Source: Gambelia wislizenii (Eukaryota > Chordata > Lepidosauria > Squamata > Crotaphytidae). From it: a DNA stretch of 64,000 nucleotides. Shown here one piece after another: positions 23,236-34,757 of the stretch; the first letter of the stretch is position 1, and each line of letters starts with the position of its first letter. Below the pieces are notes generated by a model. It searched no databases. It worked only from the letters and a program-made list of their open reading frames with translations, and was not told where the DNA came from. Position numbers and translations under genes: made by a program. The stretch lies in assembly GCA_030847615.1 (NCBI GenBank), contig JAUMIR010000001.1:32425501-32489500 (forward strand), written 5' to 3'.

Positions 23236-23785
23236 GGAAGTAATAGTGCCACTCTATTCTGCTTTCGTCAGACCTCACCTGGAATACTGTGTCCAGTTCT
23301 GGGCACCACAATTCAAGAAGGATATTGAGAAGCTGGAACGTGTTCAGAGGAGGGCGACCAGGATGGTGGGAGGTCTGGAAGCCACGCCCTATGAGGAGTG
23401 GCTTAGGGAGCTGGGCATATTTAGTCTGGAGAAGAGAAGGTTAAGAGGTGACATAATAGCCATGTTTAAATAGTTGAAGGGATGTCGTATTGAGGATGGA
23501 GCAAGCTTGTTTTCTGATGCTCCAGAGACTAGGACACAGAGCAATGGGTTCAAACTACAGGAAAAGAGATCTCACTGAAACATTAGGAAGAACTTCCTGA
23601 CAGTAAGAGCTGTTCAGAAGTGGAATACACTGCTTCGGAGTGTGGTGGAATCTCTTTCTTTGGAGGTTTTTAAAAAGAGGCTGGATGGCCATCTGTCGGG
23701 AATTATTTGATTGTGTATTCCTGCATGGCAGGGGTTAGACTGGATGGCTCTTGTGGTCTCTTCCAACTCTATGATTCTTGTTTCT
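23236..23785 (+). mobile_element. CR1 LINE, 5'-truncated, 3' complete
   Basis: The frame 23246-23473 encodes [20 protein letters not shown] and [15 protein letters not shown], the C-terminal end of CR1 reverse transcriptase. It is followed by the 3' region ending TCTTCCAACTCTATGATTCT, the usual CR1 end. The copy has lost the endonuclease and most of the RT domain, as is normal for CR1. Confidence 0.9.
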
Positions 23786-24175
23786 TTAGGCAGAAGAATA
23801 AAGAGACAGACACAGCTTTTGTGCCTAGGAAATTATTTAACTTTACTAAAGCAGAAATAAAAGAAGTATCTTCAATAATACAGAGCACATCTTCATAGTA
23901 CAGAGATTCAAAACAGAACTGAATATACATTCACAGAGCAGCATAGGATATCCAATCCTTTTAGCTTTATAGAGAAAGATAAACATGCCCTCAAACCAAA
24001 GAGAGATAACAATCCCCAGACTTCAGGACTCCTAGCTCAAGCTCTGAAGGTCGTATTTGATAAGTCATTAATCTCAATATAGCAAGATTTTGCACTCATT
24101 TCTGCACCCTATAGGCAATTATATTACACTGCAGCTCTTTACAGCATAAATCTACTAACTGCATGTCCCATCATC

Positions 24176-24234
24176 CATGACATGGACTAGATGGCCCTTG
24201 TAACTTTAAAATCCTATGATTCTATTTACTTGCT
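24176..24234 (+). repeat. CR1 LINE 3'-terminal scrap
   Basis: The text GACTAGATGGCCCTTGTAAC then ATCCTATGATTCTATT is the last part of a CR1 3' end. What lies between it and the CR1 copy ending at 23785 is unclassified and may be a separate insertion. Confidence 0.6.
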
Positions 24235-24419
24235 GCATCAATGACTTACCTATGAATGTTTGGAAGCAAGTGGGAATGAATGATATGCTTCAGAACCAAT
24301 TGTACTTACGGTCTTAAATGTGGGTTTTTCAGGAAGGTTGGCAAAAAGCAATATAAGGAAGGTAGGTGTGTGTGTGTGTTGGGTCTAACACTCAGCCTGT
24401 TTTGTTGTATCAACAAAAA

Positions 24420-24960
24420 CGGTGGGTAGTGAACAGCAAGGATACTATGCAAAGTATTGGAAGAAAAAGGAAACCCCAAACATTAAAGAGTGGATTAAAA
24501 AATCATTGGACTTTGCTGCTATGGACAAATTAACAAATTGGTTAAAAGGAAATTTGATAGAAAATTATTTACATATCTGGCGGCCTTCTATTGAATACAT
24601 TAAGAAAACAAAGGGAGACAATATAATAATGGGATTTGATACCTGAAAAGAATATCTTTTCTGTGTAGCAGAAAAGAGTATATACAACATGTAGAAGGCA
24701 AATGGTAGAGGGGAGTAATTTTATGTAAAAATTTAATTATCTGCTGTCAATGATGTGCAGGAAGTCAACTGGGGGGGGAGGGGAGGGTGGGAAAAGGAAA
24801 TGTCTGTTATGTTAGTTGATGTTGTTGTTCTGGAATTTTCGCTGCATTGTCTTAGATGTCCCAAATGTCATGTGTGTCTGACTGTATGTTTTTTCTTTTC
24901 TTTTCTTTTTTTTTTTGGTGTGTCGTCTTTTTTTAATGTAATACAAATAATAAATAGTAA
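24420..24960 (+). mobile_element. L1 LINE 3' end
   Basis: The frame 24422-24646 encodes YYAKYWKKKETPNIKEWIKK and LTNWLKGN, the C-terminal tail of an L1 ORF2 protein as seen in squamate L1 families. It is followed by a G-rich and T-rich 3'UTR and an AATAAA near 24945. The rest of the element is absent. Confidence 0.75.
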
Positions 24961-26365
24961 TTATAAAAAGCCCAATGTGTGTAGGGGAACTTAATTTTTT
25001 TAAAAAAACTTTAATTTGAAAAAAGAAAAATAACTTTAAAACAAAGTGATCAAAGTCCACTTTTACAGGGGAGACCCATTTTTGTACTTAGCACCCAAAC
25101 AAGGATTTGGCTACATCTTTTCCACCACAGTGCTTTATTTTACTGTTGGAAATTACTTATACAGTAGTATTATTTTAATTGTCCACTGTTTAAAATGTTT
25201 CCACTCTAAACTGGATTGGGAAATGTTTAAACTAAAACCTGGTCTTTAAAAACAAAACAAATGAACAAGCAGATCTGTTGAAACTATGGAGAAGGAAGAA
25301 AGTTTTGTGCCTTCTCTGTTAGAGAGCACTCTCCACCCCAACATCCCACTGTAAACTTTCCAAAAGAGCCAGTTGCTTGATTTGCACCCCAGCCTCCAAA
25401 TCCCTTTGGGTGCATTTATATCTAGCTAGTATTCTTGTCTTCCTTATACGAGTTCCCTGACTTAAAGTACTATTAAAGAAACACTGGATTGGGAGTGTAG
25501 CCTTTCTAGCAAACAGAAATTACTGTACTAATTCTTTGGTTTCTGTACAATCTACAAAGTGCTTCTGTGATCGTCTGGTATTTTCTGTCCGCCTCTCTCA
25601 CTCTATTGCTGTCATAGCTGCTTTAAATTAATAATCATCCAACTCTAATTTGTTTTAGAAGATTATCTTTTGATTACCAGATTACTTAAATGCAGAAGCA
25701 GGAGGGTGAGGGATCAAAGGTTTTGTCTTAAGATCATTTGAGCAAATGGGTCCTGCAGTGCCTGTGAATTATTATTACATTGGCTTCCTAATAATCAACT
25801 TATCAATAAAGCATCATAATGAGAGCTGCCTGTTACATTACCAAAAAGCTATTTACCACTTTCATCTTTTTCAAAAAGAACAACAAATCACATTATTCTC
25901 TGTTATAACAAAGAGTGATTGTACACTTCTTTCAAAGTTGTATTGGGAAAGGTTGATGTCCTACTGTAAGGAAACAGGTGTCGAAGTTTCAACCAGCTAC
26001 AGGATGGGCCACTTATATATTCCCCCAAAAGAAGAAATGCCTCATCAAAAGAGAACAAAAGAGGATACTGAATTGTATAATATTGGCATGTACTAGTTTA
26101 CATGTGTAGACTAGCTGTAGTACCCAGCATTCCTCGGGCGAATCATTAACCACCATTAATGATCACTCAATTTCAGCTTCCCTAGAGGACCAGTATCTAG
26201 ATATCTCTTAGTGTGCTCAGATTTTCCCCATGTTGTGCATCACTCTTAACTGCCCTTGAGAGAACATGCTTCTCCTCATTGGCCAGATGAACACACCACT
26301 CTTTATGTTTTTAACTTTTGTATCTTTTAAACATATTTTTTATTGTTTTTTATTTTTATTTTTAT

Positions 26366-26512
26366 TTATTTTTTTATTTATACCCCGCTCTTCAGCCACA
26401 AGGCTATCAGAGCAGCTTACAAATTGTTTTAAGCAATAGCTATTTACAGATCTACACTGCATTAAACAGTTTTCAATGTGTGTTAGCTAATTGCCCCCAC
26501 AAGCTGGGTACT
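26366..26512 (-). repeat. LINE/SINE 3'-end repeat C, copy 1
   Basis: Starting with (TTTA)n and ATACCCCGCTCTTCAGCC, this 147-bp stretch recurs almost unchanged at 63112-63263 in the same orientation. Its (AAAT)n tail on the minus strand fits an L2/CR1-type 3' end. Confidence 0.75.
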
Positions 26513-26563
26513 CATTTCAAATTTGTTTCAAGTTAGATGGTTTTAATTGTTAGGCTTTAACTC

Positions 26564-26690
26564 AGTGGTACACAACCTGCGGCCCTCCAGGTGTTTTGGC
26601 CTCCAACTCCCAGAATTCCTGATCATTGGACCAGCTGGCTCAGGCTTCTAGGAGTTGGAGGCCAAGGGCCACAGGTTGTGTACCACTATT
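26564..26690. mobile_element. Foldback MITE with long arms
   Basis: The left arm AGTGGTACACAACCTGCGGC...TTGGCCTCCAACTCC and the right arm GGAGTTGGAGGCCAA...CCACAGGTTGTGTACCACT pair over about 45 bases. The pattern is that of a short hAT-like palindrome. Confidence 0.8.
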
Positions 26691-26759
26691 TTAACTGATT
26701 CCATTTGTGAGCTGCCTTGGGTCTCACTCCAGGAGAAAGGCAGCATATATTTGAAAAAC

Positions 26760-27085
26760 AATAGAATCAAAACTCAACACTTACAAAGGAATTCCACCCA
26801 GGGACAAGGGGATTTCCAGCAGATAATGGCCCATCAACCAACCATTAGCCAAACAGACACTAATCATCCTTGCATTTCGATACCCAGAAACTAACCATTC
26901 AATTACACAAATGTACATATACTCCCCAACAGGGGTTCACAGCATATAAACTCCACACACACACCTACCCAACCATTCTCTGAAGATGCCAGCCACAGAT
27001 GCAGGCGAGACATCAGAAAGAAACTATTCCAGAACACAGCCTCACAGCCCCAAAAAACCCCAAGGAAAATCTATCCCCTCCAAAT
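26760..27085 (+). mobile_element. Penelope-like element fragment (3' pseudo-LTR)
   Basis: From AATAGAATCAAAACTCAACA to AGGAAAATCTAT this aligns with the 3' part of the element at 35016-35935, including TTCCCAGCAGATAA-like text and GGGGTTCACAGCATATAAAC. It lacks the GIY-YIG coding part and the terminal GCCGGCCGTGAAAGCC. The hammerhead-like stretch is 26976-27018, with box 2 mutated to GAGA. Confidence 0.85.
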
Positions 27086-27204
27086 TTAGTGAAAATCCAT
27101 CCAACCATTTTTGTGAGTTGTGTTAGCAAACAGCAACTTAATTTTATTTATATAGACGCACACTTAGGACTAAATCCAACAATTAGATCCATTGAATAAT
27201 GGAA

Positions 27205-27330
27205 ATAGTATGTATATACATAATGTATATAAATAGTATGTATATAAATAGTATGTAAATATATAATGGGAATAGTTGTGTGTGTATATGTGTGTATACA
27301 CATACACACACACACATATGTATAAAATAT
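27205..27330. repeat. TATA/TG-rich simple repeat
   Basis: Repeats of AATAGTATGTATATA followed by alternating TG/CA (27272-27318). Confidence 0.9.
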
Positions 27331-27414
27331 GAAATAATGGTCCATATATATATGGCCCATCAATAGACTGATTTGTTCAATGAGCCCAGTATTCACTGAA
27401 TATCAGTGGCTCTC

Positions 27415-27530
27415 AAAGATCTCCGGCAGATGTCTTACCCATCTTTGCAATCTGATCCCTTCTGAAATAGAAGATTTTGCATGCAAACCATGTACCCTAC
27501 CACTGAACCACAGTCCATCCTCAGTATGCT
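27415..27530 (-). repeat. tRNA-Ala-derived SINE
   Basis: Read on the minus strand, GGATGGACTGTGGTTCAGTGGTAGGGTACATGGTTTGCATGC resembles the 5' half of a tRNA-Ala (GTGTAGCTCAGTGGTAGAGC). A related copy lies at 62165-62285. No 3' half of an intact tRNA is present. Confidence 0.65.
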
Positions 27531-27588
27531 GCTGAACAGAAATAAACCCCTGCTAGTGTTGCAAGGTGAAGCACTGTCCCTTAACCGT

Positions 27589-27670
27589 TTTGTAGAAGAG
27601 TGGAATTTCACCAGGTTTTGCTTATCACGTAATTCCCTCTTCTACAAAACTAATGGTTTTGTAGAATAGA
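27589..27670. repeat. Short hairpin, GTTTTGTAGAAGAG arms
   Basis: GTTTTGTAGAAGAGTGGAAT is mirrored by AATTCCCTCTTCTACAAAAC, and GGTTTTGTAGAATAG follows directly as a third partial copy. This may be a very small foldback element or a terminal fragment. Confidence 0.7.
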
Positions 27671-28662
27671 TAGGAGCCTTGTCCATTATTTCACCTGGCA
27701 ATTCTAATCACTGTACCTTACAACAAGGTTTAGTACCTGGTTGAGTGCATGCCCTTAGGAAAAGAGAAAATTTACAACCTCTCTTTTCCTTGGAGAACAG
27801 AGCTGTATATAGTATTCCAAATATGGTTGCTCCTTAGATATGTATAAATATCGTATTATAATGGACATTTTATATTCCTTTCCTAACAATTCCCAGTATG
27901 GATCTGCATATATTGCATATCTCTATGAAGGTGAATTGGAGAAGTGCATCTGTGCTTGCCTGAATGTACATTATGCCTGTACTTATACTGTAAATGTGTG
28001 TGCCTGAAAGTTCACATGGGCATGTGCCCAGACCTCGGGAAGCTCTTTTTCAGACCACACCTCCAAGAATCATTCAGTTGACATGACCGGTAGCCATGGT
28101 GCTTGGGGAATTCTGAGAGCTGCAATTTAAAAACATAACATTTCCAAATTCAGGGGCAAAACATTTACCCAAACCTGTGCTAAATAAACCAATGGCCCTA
28201 AACACAAACCTCCCACTTAATTGTACATTGGCCTTTGTCAAAGGACACCCCCTTCTTAAAAAAGGCCAATATTTTATATGCTTTAAAACTAAAAATACTG
28301 ATTGAAAAGTTGACTAAAGACTTTCAGTTGACTTTTAATTGAGATGAATGGCAAGATTTAGTGGGAATAGGAACAGATCCAACCTGGAAATTATACTAGA
28401 ATATTAAATATGGAACTTAATTAATTGATTAATATAATAATTCTACAACACATCATCTGGACTCATTATGTAATAAGACAAAAACTTCACCTCTCTCTCA
28501 CTCCATTAGTTACAAGGATTAATACATGCCAACTTGGTCAAATTATATCCTTTTCTTGCATCTGATGACTTATCAATAAAGTATTGATAATATTTTATCC
28601 TGAAATTCCATGCAGATTTAGTTGGGAATAAGCTGTACTGAACTCAATAGGACTTACAAAAG

Positions 28663-29296
28663 TACAGTCCCTTCACATTTGTGGGTTAAGCATTCACGGA
28701 TTTGATTATTCACGGATTATTAAATATGTTCTTTCTAGGCATCTTCTAGGTCCTCCAGTGCAATTCTATGGTATGCTTCCACTAGAAGCTGGGCATAAAG
28801 TCACTCTGGAAGACCAAGAGATTACTAGAGATTACAGTGCAATTCTATCTGGTGGATGTTGGCCATAGAATCATGCCGGGTGACCTGCAAATGTCTAGAT
28901 AAGTGTTTCCTCCAGGAATCCTAGATTCACAGAATCACAGAAGTGGAAGAGACCACAAGGGCCATCCAGTCCAACCCCCTGCCATGCAGAAATACATAAT
29001 CAAATCATTCTGGACAGATAGCCATCCAGCCTCTGCTTAAAAACCTCCAAAGAAGGAGACTCCACCACAACCCGAGGCAGTGTATTTCACTTCCTAGTAG
29101 TCTCTAGGTCTTCCAGTGTGACCCTATGGTCAACCTCTGCTGGAAGCATGCCGTAGAATTGTGCTGAGGACCTACAAATGCCTAGAAGAGTGTTCTCTCA
29201 GGTAAATAAATAAATAGCAAGCCTATATTTGCAGTTTTCCCACTTTTGTGGGGGTCCTTTGCCCCTAACCCTCACAAAAGTTGAGGGCTGACTGTA
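28663..29296. mobile_element. Tigger-like MITE interrupted by CR1
   Basis: It begins TACAGTCCCTTCACATTTG and ends AGGGCTGACTGTA, TA-flanked with inverted ends. The middle repeats CTAGG(T/C)CTTCCAGTGT/CTCCAGTGCAATTC motifs shared with 46243-46592. A CR1 3' end (28923-29096) splits it. Confidence 0.75.
28923..29096 (-). repeat. CR1 LINE 3' fragment nested in a MITE
   Basis: AGAATCACAGAAGTGGAAG...GGCCATCCAGTCCAACCCCC is the reverse complement of the CR1 3' terminus. The MITE continues on both sides, so CR1 inserted later. Confidence 0.85.
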
Positions 29297-29381
29297 AATG
29301 TGCATAGGATTGTTCGGTAAAGAGAGTTTCTACATTAGTTTTTCACTTGTCTGAAAAAACATAAGCAAGAAAAACATAAAT

Positions 29382-29619
29382 TACAGTTGTCCCTTCATAT
29401 TCGCTGGGGTTTGGTTCCAGGACCCCCCCCCCGTGGATACCAAAATCCATGAATACTCAAGTCCCATTATATGCAATGGCACAGCAAAATGGTGACCCTT
29501 ATATAAGATGGCAAAATCAAGGTTTGCTTTTTGGATTATTATTTTTTAAAGAATATTTTCAAGCTGTGAATACTTAAATCTGTGGATACCAAATCTGTGG
29601 ATAAGGAGGGAGAACTGTA
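29382..29619. mobile_element. Tigger-like MITE
   Basis: TA-flanked, with ends CAGTTGTCCCTTCATATTCG and GGATAAGGAGGGAGAACTG. The inside is nearly the same as 54283-54491 (TATATAAGATGGCAAAATCA, TTTTCAAGCTGTGAATACTT). Confidence 0.8.
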
Positions 29620-30654
29620 CAGAGATTTTAAAGAACTGCAAGCTAAGGGACACAAATTGTTATGTTAAGCCTACAATGTTGCTGGAACCTTCCTTCCCAA
29701 ATGACATACAGATAATGAGTAAAGAGATCTCATGTTCCAGAGGTACCTGATGTTGTTCACTTTGCTTGTTTCTGATAAAAATCACAAGTGCACCAAGTGA
29801 TTTAGATTTCCCTTTCCAAGAGATGTCATATGGCAATCTTCCTTGGTCTGATGTCCTTCAATTTTGGACTACAGCTTCCATACGGTTTAACTAGTGGCCA
29901 TGCTAGCTAGAAATTGTTAGAGTTGTAGACCAAAATGTCTGAAGATGGCCATGTACACCACATGGATTTGCTCCCCTTCTTGTCATCCTGTAACAAATCT
30001 TTTGGGAACTTATTCAAACTCTTCTCTATTCTTTACCCAGTTTAGTACAAATGCCTTGTTCTTTTGCACAAATTGCTGCAGAAGGAGAGACTGAATGGGA
30101 CGAGGATGTGGGCTGTGAAGCATTAGGCTATTCTGAAGAGTGACAATACACAGCCAGGAGGAGATTAGCAGTTATTTTTAGACAATGTACAACATGTTAA
30201 GGTGACAAACAATAGAAAAGGAACTGAGAGGGCAGGCAGAGGGGGAAAAGATGGAAATAAAAATAGACCAGTGCCTGTTTTGCAAGTCTCTTCTACCTTG
30301 TCTGAATTTGTGAGATTCAAAAGTGAAATTTCCTTTATATCTGTTTTTCCACTTGCCTACCTATCTACTTTAAAAATAGTTATTTATTTATTTTATACAC
30401 ACCCAAAGCCAGCTGGTGACTATACTGTTTCAAGGCAATGAATCCATACTAGGTTTTATGGGAGCTACCAAAAGCACTGAATCATATTCCCCAAAAAAGG
30501 TTCAGCACCTTGGATAGCTCCTATAAACCATGAAGTGGTTCCCATAAAACCCAGAATGGGTATGTCTCCCTAGAGTAATGGAGCCACCAGGTGCCTCTGA
30601 TCACCTGGTTCCTTCAAGTACCACAAGATGGCACACATGACTCTCTTCCCACAG

Positions 30655-30852
30655 TTTAGCCTCACAAACACCTTGTGAAGTAGGTCACATCAAGATAGAG
30701 TGACTAGCCCCATGTCACTCACTGTTTTGTAGTCCAGTGGGAACTTGAAATTGGATCTCACAAGTCCCAGTCCAACATAAGAGTTTCATAGTTCAGTGGG
30801 GACTAGAACCTGGATCTCACAAGTCCCACCACTACTCTACCCTGGCTCTCCA
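30655..30852 (-). repeat. CORE/MIR-type SINE with internal duplication
   Basis: Phrases GTGAAGTAGGTCACATC, TGACTAGCCCCATGTCACTC and GGATCTCACAAGTCCCA follow the usual order of a reversed MIR-type SINE. A stretch of about 55 bp (about 30731-30788 and 30783-30840) occurs twice in tandem. Confidence 0.6.
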
Positions 30853-31738
30853 ATGTGTGTTGTTTTGAATATGACAGGAAAGCCACAAAAGGATCCACTT
30901 GGCATGGCTTGCTTTATTCAGTTTGGTACCTTACACCATATATTTTTACATAACCCCATAAAATGTTGGCAATTCGGGCCTTATGGAGTCTCATAAAATT
31001 GTGTGCTGGTGTGCTGTTTTATGTCCCGCGGATAACTGAATCAGTGGATAATGAATCAGCCAATACAGGGGGCCTATTGTGCTTGATAGGGTCACCAACT
31101 CTTTCTTCCCGTCTCTCAATAAATGCAGCTCTAAGATTCTACAGGCAATCACCCAGCCCTGAGTTCCTGCTTCCTGCTATCATCTGTTTCACAAATTTTA
31201 ATTTCTCCTCAATTATGCCATTAGACACTCCTTTTTTTCTTTTCACCTCTTGTTGTGAAGGAATGACAAAATGGGGAAAGGAATTTTCAATTATTATTTG
31301 TTGCTGTTTGTTTGTTACATTTATTACATGGCTATCTTCTTCAAGGAAGGTATACTCAAGGTATTTTCTTCACATTCCAAAAGTATGAAGTAAAAACCAC
31401 AACAGAGAACCTAGTGGCATCTTAAAGATTAGCATACGGTATTCACTGCAGCATAATTTTTTGTGGACTGAGGATGTTCTGAATGTGGTATACTCAGCAA
31501 GTGTGTACACTCAGGTGTAAATATGTACATGTGTGTATCTAGATAAATACTTATGAGCTTCAATTATTGACTTCTGATTTTGTAGTATCAGAGCTTTAAA
31601 ATTTTACTTTTTGGGCCACATCTCCCAGAATTGGCCATTCTGGCAGGGTGTTCTTGGAGTTATAGTCACCTTCTTCTTTTTTAAAAATAAAAATTCATTA
31701 TGCAAAAAACATACAATGTAATTAATATAACACTTATA

Positions 31739-31830
31739 CCAGGGGTGGGGAAAGTTCCCCTGAGGCGTCTACCAGTCCCCCAAATCCCCCCAAAATCCCT
31801 AATGTGTGTAAACACACAAAAATGCCACCC
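31739..31830. repeat. hAT-like MITE end, probable
   Basis: CAGGGGTGGGGAAAGTTCCC matches the Charlie-like end type CAGGGGTGGGCAAA. The element is truncated or too degraded to delimit. Confidence 0.35.
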
Positions 31831-32124
31831 AAACCCTCACCCCTTCAACTGCTTCTGGGTGTGAAAATCAATTATTCATATTGCCCGGCAGTCCTCGTGA
31901 GGGAAAACCAGACAGTGGCTGGATACAAGCAGTGGATCAGGTGTATGTGCATGGATGGTAACAATTTAGGCTCCTCTGTAGGCCTCCCCCATGAGATATT
32001 AAAGCACAACTCAAGATCCTGACAAATTGGGAATGTAAATCTTTGCCTATTTCATTCTTGAATGCAAAAATAAATAATCTGCTAAATTTTTCTTCCTATT
32101 TACCAGAATCATGAGAGTTCTGCA

Positions 32125-32330
32125 CACTTTAAAAAATAATTTTTTATACTTTGGGATTTTTTTGGCAAAAAAATTAGTTTGTGCACACACACACACCCAG
32201 CTTTTAGCACAGAAAACAATGTATTTTGTGCAAAACACAATTTTGTGCACAAGTTGTTTTTTTCCCCATAAAAACATTTTAATCCATTTTTTCCCAGTAA
32301 AAAGTCCCCAAATGCAAACACTCTCAAAAT
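32125..32330. repeat. Degenerate TTTTGTGCA-type tandem repeat, copy 1
   Basis: Variants of TTTTGTGCAAAACACA recur irregularly (GTTTGTGCACACACA, ATTTTGTGCAAAACACAATT, TTTGTGCACAAGTTG), with poly-T stretches between. The same unit recurs at 40430-40700. Confidence 0.55.
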
Positions 32331-32456
32331 GGTTGACAATTGCCTGAATTAGATTTTTCAGGTGTTAAAACACCCTTTCTCTCTGAGGACAAGAAAGGTT
32401 GCAAGTATCTTTTACAACCCTATGCCAAATAAACAGTGCCTTTGAGTGTGACTTAC

Positions 32457-32563
32457 AGTTCTGATGGCTTTTGGTCATACTCTCGGAGTCCAGTGCATGG
32501 TAGAATTCATATGCAGAACGGCCAAGCAGCTCCTCAGGATGGTATCCAACTAATTCGGTTATT
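32457..32563 (-). CDS. EPAS1: EPAS1 exon 7 (PAS-B)
   Basis: This 107-bp exon encodes [19 protein letters not shown] to SMTKSHQN, the core of PAS-B, whose cavity in HIF-2alpha is the known drug-binding pocket. The acceptor is ATCAAG and the donor AACT/GTAAGT. The large introns on either side (18.0 kb and 13.8 kb) are filled mainly with repeats. The sequence is close to mammalian EPAS1 apart from conservative changes (V for I, S for N). Confidence 0.97.
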
Positions 32564-32944
32564 CTTGATTTCAGGAGAAAAAAAGATTTTCATTAGAGAC
32601 TGGATTTTTACTATTTCCCTCCTTTCCTTTCATTTCATTTACCTGAGTTAAGTGAAAAGCAATCTACCAAGAAAACCCACTTATTTATGACATTAAAGAT
32701 AAAGGCTGGCAATGTTTGCGTCATATCCAGTGGCCAATTTTGTTACCCCAAATCCACTGCAGCTTGCACCCCTTTCCCATGCATTTTTTTTGGGGGGGTG
32801 CCTTGAAAAGCAGCAGGGGGAAGGATCACAGGCCACCCCGAGGGGATGTGTTCTCCAATCTTGATGAAAGCTACTCTTAGATATTAAAGTTCATTTAGAT
32901 GCCCTTGATTTCTTCTAGAAAGGAACTGAATGTGGCATTCATGT

Positions 32945-33174
32945 TATAGTTGGCCTTCCGTATCCACGGATTCTGTATCCACGGATTCAACCATCCATGG
33001 CTTGAAAATACTTCAGGGGGAAAAAAACTCAACAAGCAAACCTTGATTTTGCCATTTTATATAAGGGAAACCATTTTACTATGCCATTGTATATAATGGA
33101 GCCTGAGTATCCATGGATCCTGGTATCCACAGAGGCCCCTGGAACCAAACCCTGGTGGATAACAAGGCCCCGTA
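32945..33174. mobile_element. Tigger-like MITE
   Basis: The left part TAGTTGGCCTTCCGTATCCA, ACGGATTCAACCATCCATGG is the usual Tigger-MITE start. The right part mirrors it around ATCCATGGATCCTGGTATCC. The exact right end near 33174 is uncertain. Confidence 0.65.
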
Positions 33175-34736
33175 TATACTCCTGAGCAGTCTTCCATCCA
33201 CCCGCTGCAAGGTCCAAGCTTACTTAGTTTCTGCAAAGCAGCAAAAGTCTATCCCTCAGCCCACATTGATGAAAATGTAGAATGAAAACAGAGTAGTCCA
33301 ACTTCTCTTGGAAAGGACTTCCATAATCTAAGTATGGCCATCCAGAAGGTCCTTCTTGTGTTCTCACTAATGCTGTACACCTCTGAAGACAGTAGGACTG
33401 AGACAAGGGCATCTCTCTTGCAGATTTCAAAGCCCCAGCCAACTCATAAGGGAGCATATGGTCTTTAAAACAGCTAGTCTGAAACATCACCATGGTGCTA
33501 TGAAGCTTCTGTACATTCATGCATTGATTTTGTTTTCTAATGTATATACCACCATTCTTCCAGAAGGAAAATGTGAAACCAGGGCTCAGAAAATAAACAA
33601 AACTACCATACAAATTACAATCTATGAATTTATTGTAAGGGCATGCACTTTAAATTCCCATGTTTGCAGGATTAATTCCCACATCTCTAGTAAGGACTAG
33701 AAAGGTTTTGTGGAAACCCTGCAGAGCACTGACCAGTCAATAATGAGCTAAGTGGGCCAGTCTGGCTTGATATATGACGGCTTCCATTGTTTCCACAGAG
33801 CAGAGTACACCCATAGACAAGTTGTCTGTATGTATGAAGTGAAGAACATACCAGAGCATTCTCATTTTCAGGTCTGCAGAGCTCTTGCTCTCTCTTGGTT
33901 ATAGCCAAATATAGAAAATGCAGACTGATCAAAATATACCTGGTTATACCCAGAAACGTTCACTCTTTTTGAGTATCTCAACAACTAGAAGTGGTATAAT
34001 TCTAGTTTGCTCTAAATGGGCACCATTTGAAATATTTAGTCACATATGCCCCAATCCATTTTGTCCTTTGAATTTTCCTAAATTCTGCTTCTGTTATTTG
34101 TCTGAGGCAGCTTTCCTCAACTTGGTGCCCTCCAGATTAATTTGGCTACAACTCCCATCATCCTCAGCCACCACATGGCCACCACATAAAGTTGGCAAAC
34201 TTAAATTTGAATGGGACCTATTACATAATTTATACAATTGAGTGCAGAACCTTAGTCAAATTCCCATTAACTATTGATCTCTAATATATAAATAAAACAT
34301 ATATATGTAACTCTAACATGCATATTCATTGCCAGATGACTGGTGCATCAAGTACTGACTTTAATCACCAAACTCAACAAGACAGCATTTTCTTATCACC
34401 TTCAGCATAATACTTTTTCATTTCTCACAATCAGCTATCAAGTGTTGAATAACTGAAGTACATGCATGCTTACACTGGACAATGTACTACTCTACATTTC
34501 ACATAAAACAGGCACTGCTTCATATAGCTCAATAAAGTTTTGACAGATTTGAAAGCTGAACCTAGCAGTAGTAACATGCTGTGCCTGAAGGACCAAAGTA
34601 ATGCCCATGCAACAACAATGCAAAACCTCTATTTTGTAGCTTTGTACTGACAGAACACAGGGCCGGTTTCAGGAATTTTTGGGGGGCCTGCAATGCTTTA
34701 TTTTGGGGGGGGGCATATGTTTATCTCAGGTCAATG

Positions 34737-34757
34737 TAACCTAACCTAACCTAACCT
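34737..34757. repeat. (TAACC)n pentamer repeat
   Basis: Four copies of the pentamer TAACC in a row. It is not the vertebrate telomere hexamer. Confidence 0.9.

Larger units (their letters stand above)
26093..27150. other. Composite repeat region with nested insertions
   Basis: The left edge TAGACTAGCTGTAGTACCCAG and the right edge AATTTAGTGAAAATCCATCC...TTTATATAGAC look like the two ends of one old element of unnamed class. Between them lie a LINE 3' end (26366-26512), a foldback MITE (26564-26690), a LINE tail (26695-26760) and a Penelope-like fragment (26760-27085). Confidence 0.45.
18638..32456 (-). other. EPAS1 intron 7
   Basis: This 13.8-kb intron is rich in transposons, listed separately. 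Stretches in which I see nothing definite are 18650-20170, 21310-21835, 22080-22860, 23790-24170, 24990-26090, 27690-28660, 29625-30650 and 30860-31735. Of these, 25480-26090 has a unique, AT-rich look (see findings). Confidence 0.6.

Noticed and set aside
23786..24175. Possible solo LTR between two CR1 ends
   Set aside because: AATAAAGAGACAGACACAGC hints at an LTR R region, but no TG...CA ends or target duplication could be found, so no call was made.
24876..25060. K/F-rich ORFs around 24.9 kb
   Set aside because: These are low-complexity frames across the T-rich 3' end of an L1 element.
27415..27530. Possible tRNA-Ala gene
   Set aside because: Only the 5' half with the A box is tRNA-like; there is no complete cloverleaf, and a related degraded copy exists at 62165-62285.
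34737..34757. Interstitial telomere repeat
   Set aside because: The unit is the pentamer TAACC, not the vertebrate hexamer TTAGGG/CCCTAA.
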